Shown piece after piece: positions 16,470-25,146 of a stretch of DNA of 64,000 nt. Position numbers and translations under genes: made by a program. Location: the NCBI GenBank assembly GCA_016185015.1, contig JACPOI010000020.1, positions 372,001 to 436,000 on the forward strand. Direction: 5' to 3'. Source of the DNA: Burkholderiales bacterium (GTDB lineage: Bacteria; Pseudomonadota; Gammaproteobacteria; Burkholderiales; Burkholderiaceae_C). Below the pieces are notes generated by a model. The model searched no databases and was not told the DNA's origin. It worked only from the letters and a program-made list of their open reading frames with translations. How positions within the stretch are numbered: the stretch's first letter is position 1; every line of letters starts with the position of its first letter.

Positions 16470-16552
16470 CGCAATGCGATGCCCCTGGCCGCTGCAGGGC
16501 GATCTGCGAAGATCACACCCTGCATGCTCTGTGCTTCTTTTCCCGCTTCCCC

Positions 16553-17563
16553 ATGATCTCCACCGCCGAACTCGAATCGCTCGCCGCCGCCGCCCTGCGG
16601 GCCGCCGGCGCCAGCCCGGCACAGGCGCTCTCCACCGCCCGCGCCCTGGTGGCCGCCGACGTGCAGGGCCTGGCCACCCACGGCGTCTCGCGCGTGGCCA
16701 TGTACACCAGCCACCTGCGCACCGGCCGCGTGAACGGCCAGGCCGTGCCCCGGGTGCTGCCGGGCCGGCCTGCGGCCGTGCTGGTGGATGCGGGCGAGGG
16801 TTTGGCCTTCCCGGCCTGCGAGCTGGCCATACAAGAAGCCATCACCCGCGCCCGGGCCGAGGGCCTGGCCCTGGTGGGCGTCTGCAACAGCCATCACTTC
16901 GGCGCGGCCGCCTACCACCTGGAGCCCGTGGCGCGCGCCGGCCTGATCGGCATCGCCATGGGCAACGGCCCGGCCGCCATGCCCGTGGCCGGCGGCACCC
17001 GCCCGCTGCTGGGCACCAACCCCCTGGCCGCGGCTTTTCCGCGTGGGAATGCCGCGCCCCTGGTCATGGACTTCGCGCTCTCCGAGGTGGCGCGCGGCAA
17101 TTTGATGGTGGCCGCACAGAAGGGTGAACCCATTCCCTTGGGCTGGGCGCTGGACGAGCAGGGCCGCCCCACGACGGACGCCCAGGCCGGCCTGCGCGGC
17201 TCCATGCTGCCCTTCGGTTCCGCCAGCGGCGGCGTCAAGGGTGCGCTGCTGGCGCTGCTCATCGAGCTGCTGGTCATCACGCTCACCGGCGCGCGCTTTG
17301 GCGCCGAGGTGGATACGTTCTTTGAAGAGGGCGGCAACGTCCCGCACCTCGGCCAGATCTTCCTGGTCATCGACCCCGGCGCCATGGCCGGCACGGCGGT
17401 CTACAAGGAACGTGTGGAAGCCATCATCGCCGCCATGTGTGCGGAAGAGGGCGTGCGCGTGCCGGGGGACCGGCGGGAGCAGAAGGCGCGGCTGGCGCAG
17501 GAGCGGGGGATGGAGATTTCGGAGGCGGTGTTGGGCGCGGTGAGGAAGCTCGCTGGAGCCTGA
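16553..17563 (+). CDS. Malate/L-lactate dehydrogenase (Ldh2) family oxidoreductase
   Basis: A 336-residue member of the NAD(P)-dependent Ldh2/MDG family, which includes malate/sulfolactate dehydrogenase, ureidoglycolate dehydrogenase and delta-1-piperideine-2-carboxylate reductase (DpkA). Visible are THGVSRVAMYTSHLRTGRV (42-60), the catalytic-region CNSHHFGAAAYH (111-122), LLGTNPLAAAFP and a late SASGGVKGALLALLIELLV. These enzymes reduce 2-oxo acids or cyclic imino acids with NAD(P)H in the cytoplasm. Its divergence from an amino-acid-type importer suggests a linked catabolic role. The exact substrate cannot be assigned. Confidence 0.87.
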   Translation: MISTAELESLAAAALRAAGASPAQALSTARALVAADVQGLATHGVSRVAMYTSHLRTGRVNGQAVPRVLPGRPAAVLVDAGEGLAFPACELAIQEAITRARAEGLALVGVCNSHHFGAAAYHLEPVARAGLIGIAMGNGPAAMPVAGGTRPLLGTNPLAAAFPRGNAAPLVMDFALSEVARGNLMVAAQKGEPIPLGWALDEQGRPTTDAQAGLRGSMLPFGSASGGVKGALLALLIELLVITLTGARFGAEVDTFFEEGGNVPHLGQIFLVIDPGAMAGTAVYKERVEAIIAAMCAEEGVRVPGDRREQKARLAQERGMEISEAVLGAVRKLAGA

Positions 17564-17687
17564 CGCTAAGAGCGAAAGGCGAAGATCACTGACTACTTGC
17601 GACCCTTTGCGGACAGTCGCGGTTTGCGGGAGCAGCCGCTTAACATTTGAGCTGAGTAGGTAATTTGACCTGTCGGTGAGCTTAGGG

Positions 17688-18695
17688 TTAAGCGCCAGCT
17701 TTCAGTTTGTCAAACTTGTTGCGTGTTTCCTCAAAGAATGCATTGTTGAGGCTGTGCTGATCAACGATCCAGTCAACAAACTGCTGCGTGTACCTCGGTG
17801 ATGCGAAGTTCTGGGTGTAGCAGAAGTTGATTTCATTTTGAATGCCGAATACACGGCGAATGCAAATGATGTCGTGGCTATTGATCGCCCTCTTTCCTGC
17901 CAGCTTGGAATTCACCTCGCGGACCACTTCTTTCTGTCGGTACGGATGGGTCTTGTCGAGCGGCACCGCATAGTAGGCGGGCGCTCCTGGATCGGTGGTT
18001 AGTTGCATCGGCAACGAGCCGGCGGCCCCGGTCGGAGCATCTTCGGGAGGAAGCACGGCGATTCGAGATCCCGTCGGCGCGTCAACGACCTTGGCAATTC
18101 CATCTAGCCACGACCGACGAACTCGTTCGACCTCACGCTCTAAGAACTCACGGAGATCATCCGACGTGCCAGGCTCGCTCTTGGCTCCATGACGAAAATA
18201 GACAGTGCCGAGCGCAAAGGCCGTCTTCTTCTTGCCATCGGGCAACTCTGTCTCGCCAACACGTGTGAAGGCAATCGGAACGTGAACTCCAGAGACTCGA
18301 ACGGCACAAATCTTGAAACCAGACTTCTCGCACTCGATCAGTTCGACTCCTCCGAAATGATGGCCGGTGTATTTGTGAAAGCGATTGCCTAGGTCCGCAG
18401 GATCGACGGCCAGGAGCGCAGTCACATCGGCGCCTGATGGTGAGCCATCGTCGTTCAGTCCGACGAGGATGTGGCCGCCACCCGAATTGGCGAAGGCTGC
18501 GATGTCTTTTATCAACTCGAGCCAGTCACGCTGGGCGGCGGGGTCAAAGTTTGACTTGAAGTCAACGTTGTGAGTTTCGCCGCTTCGTGCGAGAGCCTCT
18601 GACAGCGCTTGGTCGTGTGGCATAAGATGCTGTGGCGACAACGAATCGTTAAGGTCTGAGTCTAGTGGAGGCAGGTTGGTTTGCATATCCTCCAA
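17688..18695 (-). CDS. AlbA_2 (Schlafen-type) domain protein
   Basis: A 335-residue protein whose N-terminal half carries an AlbA_2 domain: ETHNVDFKSNFD (40-51) and IAAFANSGGGHILVGLNDDG (65-84) are the diagnostic core. The C-terminal half (about 230-335) is not recognised. AlbA_2 proteins are putative nucleic-acid binders, common in mobile and defence loci, and related to Schlafen nucleases (family knowledge). The gene is visibly less GC-rich than its neighbours and has no functional partner, which suggests acquisition. The start may be the ATG at 18695 or 18686. The 124 bp between it and the Ldh-family gene hold nothing I can support. Confidence 0.8.
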   Translation of the reverse strand: MEDMQTNLPPLDSDLNDSLSPQHLMPHDQALSEALARSGETHNVDFKSNFDPAAQRDWLELIKDIAAFANSGGGHILVGLNDDGSPSGADVTALLAVDPADLGNRFHKYTGHHFGGVELIECEKSGFKICAVRVSGVHVPIAFTRVGETELPDGKKKTAFALGTVYFRHGAKSEPGTSDDLREFLEREVERVRRSWLDGIAKVVDAPTGSRIAVLPPEDAPTGAAGSLPMQLTTDPGAPAYYAVPLDKTHPYRQKEVVREVNSKLAGKRAINSHDIICIRRVFGIQNEINFCYTQNFASPRYTQQFVDWIVDQHSLNNAFFEETRNKFDKLKAGA

Positions 18696-18770
18696 AACGA
18701 AGGGGGATGACTGCTTTCAAGTTTCTCTACGGTGGTCCGCTTCTGGCCGAAAGCGGTGATCGTGTGGCAA

Positions 18771-18800
18771 ACAAAAAACCGCCCGAAGGCGGCTTTTTGT
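18771..18800 (-). terminator. Intrinsic terminator of htpG
   Basis: ACAAAAAACCGCC (18771-18783) pairs with GGCGGCTTTTTGT (18788-18800) around a CGAA loop, with one mismatch. Read on the minus strand it is a GC stem followed by a T-run, 17 bases past the htpG stop. Confidence 0.8.
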
Positions 18801-18817
18801 TGAAGTGACTTAGTGGC

Positions 18818-20749
18818 TCAAACCAACAAGGCATTCACCCGCTTCACATATGCCGCCGGGTCCTCCGGCAGCCCGCCTTCGGCCAGCAGGGCCTGGTCGA
18901 ACAGGATGTGGGCCAGGTCGTTGAAATGCACCGAGCCATCGAGCTTTTTCACCAGCGCGTGCTCGGGGTTCACTTCCAGCACGGGTTTGCTGTCGGGCGC
19001 CTTCTGGCCGGCCTGCTTGAGCAGGCGGGCGAGCTGGTTGCTCATGTCGCCTTCTTTCACCACCAGGCAGGCCGGTGAATCGACCAAGCGGGTGGTGACG
19101 CGCACGTCCTCGGCCTTGTCCTTGAGTGCCTCTTTCAGCTTGGCCAGCACCGGTTTGAAAGTCTCTGCGGCTTCTTCGGCAGCCTTCTTCTCGGCTTCGT
19201 CCTGTAGGGTGCCCAGGTCGACCGCGCCCTTGGCCACGCTTTGCAGCGGGGTGCCGTCGAACTCGGGCAGGTGGCTCAGGGCCCACTCGTCCACGCGCTC
19301 GCTCATGAGCAGCACCTCGATGCCCTTTTTCTTGAACACTTCGAGCTGCGGGCTGTTCTTGGCCGCGGCCAGGGTATCGGCGGTGATGTAGTAGATGGCG
19401 GCCTGGCCCTCTTTCATGCGCGCCTTGTAGTCGGCCAGGGACACATTGGCGGTGTCGCTCGTGGTGCTGGCGAAGCGCAGCAGCTTGGCCAGGCGCTCGC
19501 GGTTGCCGAAGTCTTCGCCCAGGCCTTCTTTCAGCACGCCGCCGAACTCGGCGTAGAACTTGGTGTACTTGCCGGCGTTGGACTTGTCTTCGTCGCTGGC
19601 GTCGGCGGCAGGCGCGTCGTGCTGGGCCAGGTTCTCGAGCAGGGCCAGCACACGCTTGGTGTTGCCTTCGCGGATGGCGCGCACGTCGCGGCTTTCCTGC
19701 AGCAGCTCACGGCTCACGTTGAGCGGCAGGTCGGCGCTGTCTACCACGCCCTTGATGAAACGCAGGTAGTTGGGCAGCAGGGCCTCGGCCTCGTCCATGA
19801 TGAAGACGCGCTTGACGTAGAGCTTGAGACCGCCCTTCTTGTCGCGGTTCCACAGGTCAAACGGGGCCTTGGCCGGCACGAAGAGCAGCTGGGTGTATTC
19901 GGTGCTGCCTTCCACGCGGTTGTGGCTCCAGGCCAGCGGAGCTTCGTAATCGTGGCTGATGGCCTGGTAGAAGTGTTCGTACTCTTCCTGCGTGATGTCC
20001 TTCTTGGGGCGGCTCCACAGGGCGCTGGCCTTGTTGACGGTTTCCCACTCGTCGGTCTGCACCATCTCGCCGGGCTGGCCGTTTTCGCCTTCTTTCCACT
20101 CTTCCTTGCGCATCTGGATGGGCAGGGCGATGTGGTCGGAGTACTTGGCGATGATGCCCTTGACCTTCCAGGACTGCAGGTAGTCGCCCGCGTCTTCACG
20201 CAGGTGCAGGATGACGCTGGTGCCGCGCTCCGCGCGGGTGATGGTCTCCACCTCGAAGTCACCCGTGCCGCCGCTGATCCAGCGCACGCCTTCTTCGGGC
20301 TTGAGGCCGGCGCGGCGCGTTTCCACGGTGATCTTGTCGGCCACGATGAAGCCCGAATAGAAACCCACGCCGAACTGGCCGATCAGCTGGCCCTGTTCCT
20401 TGGCGTCGGCCTGTTTCTCGGCGCCCAGGCGGCTCATGAAGTCCTTGGTGCCGCTCTTGGCAATGGTGCCCAGGTGGTCGATGGCCTCCTGCGCGCTCAT
20501 GCCGATGCCGTTGTCCGTGATGGTCAGGGTCTTGGCGGCTGGGTCGAAGGCGATGCGCACACGCAGCTCGGGCGCGTCTTCGTACAGGGCGCTGTTGTTC
20601 AGCGCTTCGTAACGCAGCTTGTCGCAGGCGTCCGATGCATTGGAGACCAGCTCGCGCACGAAGATCTCTTTGTTGGAATACAGGGAGTGGGTGACCAGGT
20701 GCAGCAGTTGCGCAACTTCGGCCTGGAAGGAATGGGTTTGTTTGCTCAT
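18818..20749 (-). CDS. htpG: Molecular chaperone HtpG (Hsp90)
   Basis: A 643-residue bacterial Hsp90 with the full GHKL ATPase domain: [38 protein letters not shown] and [11 protein letters not shown]. Middle-domain motifs such as [21 protein letters not shown]-type sequence and SREL follow, and a C-terminal dimerisation domain. It refolds and remodels client proteins in an ATP-dependent manner in the cytoplasm. The start is the ATG at 20749 ([16 protein letters not shown]), matching the family. A further in-frame ATG at 20836 reads through the promoter and is rejected. A sigma-32-like promoter lies upstream and a strong terminator downstream. Confidence 0.97.
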   Translation of the reverse strand: MSKQTHSFQAEVAQLLHLVTHSLYSNKEIFVRELVSNASDACDKLRYEALNNSALYEDAPELRVRIAFDPAAKTLTITDNGIGMSAQEAIDHLGTIAKSGTKDFMSRLGAEKQADAKEQGQLIGQFGVGFYSGFIVADKITVETRRAGLKPEEGVRWISGGTGDFEVETITRAERGTSVILHLREDAGDYLQSWKVKGIIAKYSDHIALPIQMRKEEWKEGENGQPGEMVQTDEWETVNKASALWSRPKKDITQEEYEHFYQAISHDYEAPLAWSHNRVEGSTEYTQLLFVPAKAPFDLWNRDKKGGLKLYVKRVFIMDEAEALLPNYLRFIKGVVDSADLPLNVSRELLQESRDVRAIREGNTKRVLALLENLAQHDAPAADASDEDKSNAGKYTKFYAEFGGVLKEGLGEDFGNRERLAKLLRFASTTSDTANVSLADYKARMKEGQAAIYYITADTLAAAKNSPQLEVFKKKGIEVLLMSERVDEWALSHLPEFDGTPLQSVAKGAVDLGTLQDEAEKKAAEEAAETFKPVLAKLKEALKDKAEDVRVTTRLVDSPACLVVKEGDMSNQLARLLKQAGQKAPDSKPVLEVNPEHALVKKLDGSVHFNDLAHILFDQALLAEGGLPEDPAAYVKRVNALLV

Positions 20750-20810
20750 GACATTTCGAAATGGAGTGGGGTTCACCAAGGTTCGCGCTGGTCCGCGCGA
20801 TGAACCCCGA

Positions 20811-20837
20811 ATTATGGGCGGTCGCGCCCGTTTCAAG
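20811..20837 (-). promoter_or_regulatory. Sigma-32 (heat-shock) type promoter of htpG
   Basis: On the minus strand CTTGAAA (20837-20831) is followed, after 12 bases, by CCCATAAT (20818-20811). This closely matches the RpoH consensus CTTGAAA-N11-16-CCCATNT and lies 61 bases before the htpG ATG. Heat-shock control of htpG is well established in proteobacteria. Confidence 0.7.
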
Positions 20838-20917
20838 ACCGGCCCGGCATCCCGGGTATGCGGGGCGGGCGTATGCTGCGGGGTCTGGAATTTTCACACC
20901 CGAGAGGAGACAAGATC

Positions 20918-21913
20918 ATGAAACAACAGCTTCGCGGCTGGGCGCTGGCCCTGGTCTGGAGCGGCCTGCCTCTGCTGGCCGGTGCGCAGGTCATCGTGGA
21001 CGTGGCCTATGTGCAGGAGGCGCTCAAGCGCAATGTGCAGGTCTGGGACGTGCGCAACGACAAGGATTACGCCAGGGGACACCTGCCGGGCGCCTTGTCC
21101 GCGGGTGACGCCGCCGCCGTGCTGCGCGACGCCAATGCCGAGGACTTCGTCTCCACGCAGGAGATAGAGAAGATTCTGGGCGAGGCCGGCATCGACCCGA
21201 GCCGCGAGACCGTGGTTTATGGCGGGCGCGGTACCTGGAATGCCTATTTCGGCCGTTATGCGTTGCGTTATTTCGGCGGCAGCAAGGTCACCGTCTTGCA
21301 CGAGGGCATCGAGGGCTGGCAGGCGGCAGGCCTGCCGGTGGCGACCGGCCCTGCCCAGGCCAAGCCGATCAAGCTCACGCTCAAGACCAACCCAGCGCTG
21401 ATGGTGAGCACGCAGGAGATGCTGGAGCGCGCCGGGCGCAGCGACGTGCAGATCGTCGATGCCCGCACCGCCCCGGAGTTTGCTGGCAAGGACATCCGCG
21501 CCCTGCGTGGTGGCCACATCCCTGGCGCGGTCAACATCCCCTACGAGCAGAACTGGACCGACCCGGAGACGGTGCAGAAACTGTCGCGCAAGCAGGTGAG
21601 TGATTCGCGCGGCATGTCCCTGAAGGCCGCGCAGGACCTGAAGGCCCTGTACGCCAAGCTCGACCCGAGCAAGGAAACGGTGGTGTATTGCCAGTCTGGC
21701 GCCCGCGCTTCCGAAACAGCCGGTGTGCTGGAGGAATTGGGTTTCAAGAACGTCAAGATCTATGACGCTTCCTGGCTGGCCTATGGCAACAAGCTCGACG
21801 CGCCGGCCAACAACGTCACGGTGTTCAATGTGGGCGCGCTCAATTCGCGCATCGGCGCCATGCAGGCCCGCATTGACGCGCTGGAAAAAGAACTGGCTGC
21901 AGCGAAGAAGTAA
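20918..21913 (+). CDS. Exported tandem-rhodanese sulfurtransferase
   Basis: A 331-residue protein with a signal peptide (LALVWSGLPLLAGAQ, to about residue 24) and two rhodanese domains. The C-terminal domain has the active-site loop VVYCQSGARASE with Cys258. In the N-terminal domain the corresponding loop reads VVYGGRGTWN, with Gly in place of Cys, so it is probably structural. The last 22 residues (MQARIDALEKELAAAKK) look like a short coiled coil that could mediate oligomerisation. It should transfer sulfane sulfur in the periplasm. It is divergent from htpG. Confidence 0.87.
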   Translation: MKQQLRGWALALVWSGLPLLAGAQVIVDVAYVQEALKRNVQVWDVRNDKDYARGHLPGALSAGDAAAVLRDANAEDFVSTQEIEKILGEAGIDPSRETVVYGGRGTWNAYFGRYALRYFGGSKVTVLHEGIEGWQAAGLPVATGPAQAKPIKLTLKTNPALMVSTQEMLERAGRSDVQIVDARTAPEFAGKDIRALRGGHIPGAVNIPYEQNWTDPETVQKLSRKQVSDSRGMSLKAAQDLKALYAKLDPSKETVVYCQSGARASETAGVLEELGFKNVKIYDASWLAYGNKLDAPANNVTVFNVGALNSRIGAMQARIDALEKELAAAKK

Positions 21914-21923
21914 TCAGCCGGCC

Positions 21924-21953
21924 TTCCGTGCCCGGCGATACGCGGGCACGGAA
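21924..21953. terminator. Convergent-gene terminator hairpin
   Basis: TTCCGTGCCCG (21924-21934) and CGGGCACGGAA (21943-21953) are perfect 11-base arms with an 8-base loop. They sit in the 41-bp gap between the convergent rhodanese and pseudouridine-synthase genes. Confidence 0.65.
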
Positions 21954-21954
21954 T

Positions 21955-22857
21955 TCAGAACTTCTCGTGTGGCGCCAGGTAGCGCCACTGGCCCACTGGC
22001 AGCTGGCCCAGCATGACGCGGCCTATGCGCACGCGCTTGAGGCCCACCACTTTCAGCCCCACGAGCTCGCACATGCGGCGGATCTGGCGCTTCTTGCCTT
22101 CGGTCAGCACAAAGCGCAGCTGCTCGGGGTTTTCCCAGTCCACCTTGGCGGGCTTGAGGGCCTGGCCGTCCAGGCTCAGGCCGTGGCGCAACTTGGCCAG
22201 CATGGCGGCGGGGAAGACGGCCTGCACATTGGTGGAGATGGGGTCGTCGTCGTCGATGCGGGTGAGCTGGGTGGGCGCCGCGTCGGCGGCAGGGGTGCCC
22301 AGGTAGACCACGCGCACCAGGTATTCCTTTTCCATCACCGAGTCTTCGCCGATGAGCTGGCGCGCCACGCGGCCGTCCTGCGTGAGCACCAGCAGGCCGG
22401 TAGAGTCGATGTCGAGCCGGCCCGAAGGCGCCAGGCCGCGCAGCTGCGCGCCGTTGAAGCGCATGGGCGCGCGGTCCTCGCGCCAGCGGTTCTGCGGCTG
22501 TACCAGCACCACGGCGGGCTCGTGCCCGTCCTCGGCCTGGCCGCTGACGTAACCGAGGGGTTTGTTGAGCAGGATGGTGACCTGGGTGGCCTGCTGGTTC
22601 TGCGCCTGTTTGTCGACCTCGATGCGGTCGCCGGGCGTGACCTGCTGGCCCATCTCGGCCACCTGGCCGTTGACCTTGACCCAGCCGTTCTCGACCCAGG
22701 CGTCGGCCTCGCGGCGCGAGCACAGGCCGAGCTCGGCCATGCGCTTGTTGATGCGGCTGGTGGTAGCCGCGCCACCGGGTTTGGGCGCGGCGACGCCTTC
22801 GGGGCGCGGTGCGCGGCGCAGGGTGGGGGCGGCGGGCTTTTCGGGGGTGTCCTTCAT
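21955..22857 (-). CDS. RsuA/RluB/RluF-family rRNA pseudouridine synthase
   Basis: A 300-residue protein with an S4 RNA-binding domain (about 34-80, INKRMAELGLCSRREADAW) and a pseudouridine synthase domain whose catalytic aspartate is Asp149 in GRLDIDSTGLLVL. The KPLGYVSGQ segment and the ending KRQIRRMCELVGLKVVGLKRVRIG are typical of the RsuA/RluB/RluE/RluF group. It isomerises specific uridines in ribosomal RNA. It looks most like RluF (23S U2604) or RluB, but I cannot fix the target. A 35-residue basic, Pro/Ala-rich N-terminal extension precedes the S4 domain, as in many Burkholderiales homologues. Confidence 0.88.
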   Translation of the reverse strand: MKDTPEKPAAPTLRRAPRPEGVAAPKPGGAATTSRINKRMAELGLCSRREADAWVENGWVKVNGQVAEMGQQVTPGDRIEVDKQAQNQQATQVTILLNKPLGYVSGQAEDGHEPAVVLVQPQNRWREDRAPMRFNGAQLRGLAPSGRLDIDSTGLLVLTQDGRVARQLIGEDSVMEKEYLVRVVYLGTPAADAAPTQLTRIDDDDPISTNVQAVFPAAMLAKLRHGLSLDGQALKPAKVDWENPEQLRFVLTEGKKRQIRRMCELVGLKVVGLKRVRIGRVMLGQLPVGQWRYLAPHEKF

Positions 22858-22894
22858 CAGGCCTCAATTGTAGAGGTGCCCCTCTGCGCGGGGC

Positions 22895-23461
22895 CTATTT
22901 GACGTGGGCGAGGAAGTGGGCCAGGTCGTCCAGGTGCTGGTTGTTCAGGCCACCCAGGGCGTTGGTCATGACCGTGTCGCGGCCGGGGCCGGGTTTGTCG
23001 CGGTATTCCTCCATGACGGCGCGCAGGAAAGTTTCGTGCTGGCCGGCCAGGCGCGGCATCTGCTCGCGGCCCTTGTAGTCGGGCAGGTGGCAGGTGCCGC
23101 ACAGCATGCTGCGCGCCAGCACCTTGCCGCGCTCGTAACGCTCGGCATCGACCGGGGTGGACAGTGGCACCGGCACCTGCTCCGAAAAGTATTTGGCCAG
23201 CACGATCAGGTCGGCGTCCTTGAGCCCGTCGAGCACGCCTTTCATGGCGGGAATGTCGCGCAGGCCTTCGCGGATCAGCACCAGCTGGTTTTCCATGAAG
23301 ACCTTGGGCTGCCCGGCCAGCGAAGGGAACTGCGGGTTCTGCGAGTTGCCTTGCGGGCCGTGGCAGGCCACGCAGAGTTCCAGGCGTTGCGGCTGCTGGG
23401 CCTGGGCGGCCATGGCCAGCATCAGGGCCAGGGCGGGGATGAGGGTGTGGATGAAGCGCAT
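22895..23461 (-). CDS. Di-haem cytochrome c (c4-like)
   Basis: A 188-residue exported protein with a signal peptide (to about residue 22) and two haem-binding motifs, CVACH (30-34) and CGTCH (121-125). Each is followed by a cytochrome-c4-type FPSLAGQ/MPRLAGQ segment, with methionines (MPRL, MTNAL) as probable sixth ligands. It should carry electrons in the periplasm. It lies downstream of a glucose/sorbosone-dehydrogenase-family gene on the same strand, behind an intrinsic terminator. This makes it the likely electron acceptor of that dehydrogenase. Confidence 0.9.
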   Translation of the reverse strand: MRFIHTLIPALALMLAMAAQAQQPQRLELCVACHGPQGNSQNPQFPSLAGQPKVFMENQLVLIREGLRDIPAMKGVLDGLKDADLIVLAKYFSEQVPVPLSTPVDAERYERGKVLARSMLCGTCHLPDYKGREQMPRLAGQHETFLRAVMEEYRDKPGPGRDTVMTNALGGLNNQHLDDLAHFLAHVK

Positions 23462-23490
23462 GGGATAGGCGGTAGGTATCGATGACCGGA

Positions 23491-23518
23491 AAAAAAGCAG
23501 GGCCCTGAGGCCCTGCTT
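23491..23518 (-). terminator. Intrinsic terminator between dehydrogenase 1 and its cytochrome
   Basis: AAGCAGGGCC (23495-23504) and GGCCCTGCTT (23509-23518) form a perfect 10-bp stem with a CTGA loop. On the minus strand it is followed by a T-run (complement of the A's at 23490-23496). It lies just past the stop of the dehydrogenase gene. Confidence 0.8.
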
Positions 23519-23537
23519 GCCGGTTCAGATCGGGGTC

Positions 23538-24845
23538 TTACTTCTTGGCGCTGTACGAGATGCGGTAGATCGCACCCATCTGCTCGTCGGCGAGCAGCAA
23601 GGCGCCATCGGGCATCTGCAGGAAGTAGGTCGGACGGCCCCAGAAGGTGTTGGCGGCCGGGTCGGCGAAGCCGGTGATGAAGGGCGTCATCACGGGGTTG
23701 CGGCCCTGGGCATCGGCGTTCACGGTGACCACGTCATAGCCCATCTTGGTGGTGCGGTTCCAGGAGCCCTTGCGTGCCACGAAGGCCACGTTGCGGTACT
23801 TGGCCGGGAACATCTTGCCGGTGTAGAAGTGCAGGCCCATGGCGGCAGCGTGCGGGCCCATGGTGCGCACCGGCAGGGTCACGCCCTTGCAGGCGTCGTC
23901 CTTCTTGATGTCCGGGTCAGGAATGCCGCCGGCGTGGCAGGAGGGGAAGCCGAAGAACTGGCCGGTCTTGCCCAGGCGGTTGAGTTCGTCCTCGGGGCCG
24001 TCATCGCCCAGCCAGTCGCGGCCATGGTCGGTGAACCAGAGCTGCTTGGTGACGGGGTGCCAGTCGAAGCCCTGGGTGTTGCGCACGCCCGTGGCGATGA
24101 CTTCCATGCCCGTGCCGTCGGCGTTGTAACGACGGATCTGGGCGTATTCCTGCGTGGGCAGGGCGCAGATGTTGCACGGTGCGCCGAAAGGCACATAGAG
24201 CTTGCCGTCCGGGCCGAAGCGCAGGTACTTCCAGTTGTGGTGCTGCTGCGGGGGCAGCTTGAAGGCGGCGGTCATGTCGACCGGGGCCACATTGGGGTTC
24301 TTCTCGATGCCGTCAAAGCGCAGCGCCTTGTCCACGGCCATCACGTAGAGGTTGCCCTTGTGCATGACCACGGCCGGCTGGTTGAGCTTGTCGACCACCA
24401 CGCGGCTGCTGCGTTCCTTGCCGTTGTCGCTGATCTCGTAGACGCGACCCAGGCCGCGCGTGCCGGCGTAGATCTTGCCGCTGGCGCCGCGCGACATCGC
24501 ACGGATGCCAGGCGTGCCGGTGGACCAGACCTCGACCTTGAAACCCGGCGGCAGCTTGAGCTTGTCCAGCGGGATTTCGGAGGCGGGGGTCACGGTGTTC
24601 TTGCCGGCCACGGGGGCCAGCCGGGAGTCGGCCATGCTGGCCGGGCGGCCTTGCTGCCAGGCGGGCGGGGGCGGGGGTGCCGGCGTCGCGGCGGCCATCG
24701 GGGCCGGTGCGGCAGCAGGCTGGGCAGCCGCGACTTGCGGTGCGGGCTGGGCGGGGGCGGCCTGGGGCTTGGGCGGCTCGGAGGTGGCGCAGCCGGTCAG
24801 CAGGCCGACGAGCACGGCGCCCGCCAGGGTGAGTTTTCTGGTCAT
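23538..24845 (-). CDS. Glucose/sorbosone dehydrogenase family lipoprotein (putative PQQ enzyme 1)
   Basis: A 435-residue lipoprotein (lipobox LLTGC, Cys19) with a Pro/Ala-rich linker to about residue 62, then a beta-propeller domain of the GSDH family (soluble aldose dehydrogenase, L-sorbosone dehydrogenase). Typical elements are LKLPPGFKVEVWS, VRNTQGFDWHPVTKQLWFTD, GRDWLGDDGPEDELNRL and the late QMPDGALLLADEQMGAIYRI. In the conserved HGSWNR motif His is replaced by Lys (RKGSWNR). Members that bind PQQ and calcium oxidise sugars or alcohols in the periplasm. It is followed by a di-haem cytochrome c and diverges from a homologous gene. The start ATG at 24845 gives the signal peptide. Confidence 0.87.
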   Translation of the reverse strand: MTRKLTLAGAVLVGLLTGCATSEPPKPQAAPAQPAPQVAAAQPAAAPAPMAAATPAPPPPPAWQQGRPASMADSRLAPVAGKNTVTPASEIPLDKLKLPPGFKVEVWSTGTPGIRAMSRGASGKIYAGTRGLGRVYEISDNGKERSSRVVVDKLNQPAVVMHKGNLYVMAVDKALRFDGIEKNPNVAPVDMTAAFKLPPQQHHNWKYLRFGPDGKLYVPFGAPCNICALPTQEYAQIRRYNADGTGMEVIATGVRNTQGFDWHPVTKQLWFTDHGRDWLGDDGPEDELNRLGKTGQFFGFPSCHAGGIPDPDIKKDDACKGVTLPVRTMGPHAAAMGLHFYTGKMFPAKYRNVAFVARKGSWNRTTKMGYDVVTVNADAQGRNPVMTPFITGFADPAANTFWGRPTYFLQMPDGALLLADEQMGAIYRISYSAKK

Positions 24846-25146
24846 GAAGGATGTCTCCGTAGAGTGTGTTGTTGTATAGGGACCGATGCCGATGCTAGTA
24901 CCGCCGGCGCCGGCCGGCTCTAGGGTTTCCACGTATACATATGATTTCGCCAACGGCACAGACATAAGACCCGGTTGATGAAGCCGCGGAGTGCAAGTGC
25001 TTCAAAATTTGACACTTGATTGAGGACTTACCCTAGATACGGTCATGGGTAGTCCATCGCATCTTGCAATTTGGCGAGCGGGTTTGCTTAATGAGCGTTC
25101 CAAATTCATTTTGGAAACAAGAAAACCTAACAACCAAGGAGCAGGA
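24846..25146. promoter_or_regulatory. Divergent control region of the two dehydrogenases
   Basis: This 301-bp AT-richer region has no gene. It contains an exact TTGACA at 25009-25014 that could be a -35 element for the plus-strand gene; no good -10 hexamer follows at standard spacing. CTAGGGT occurs at 24920-24926 and TACCCTAG at 25029-25036, the latter opening an inverted TACCC/GGGTA pair (25029-25051). GTCCCTATAC appears on the minus strand near 24874-24883. These CCCTA/TAGGG sites on both sides suggest one shared regulator. Confidence 0.45.

Noticed and set aside
17564-18817. Possible genomic island or attachment site around the AlbA_2 gene
   Set aside because: I found no tRNA gene, integrase or flanking direct repeats; only the single gene looks foreign.
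19241-20803. 520-codon plus-strand frame opposite htpG
   Set aside because: HtpG on the other strand is unmistakable, and the antisense frame has no recognisable domain.
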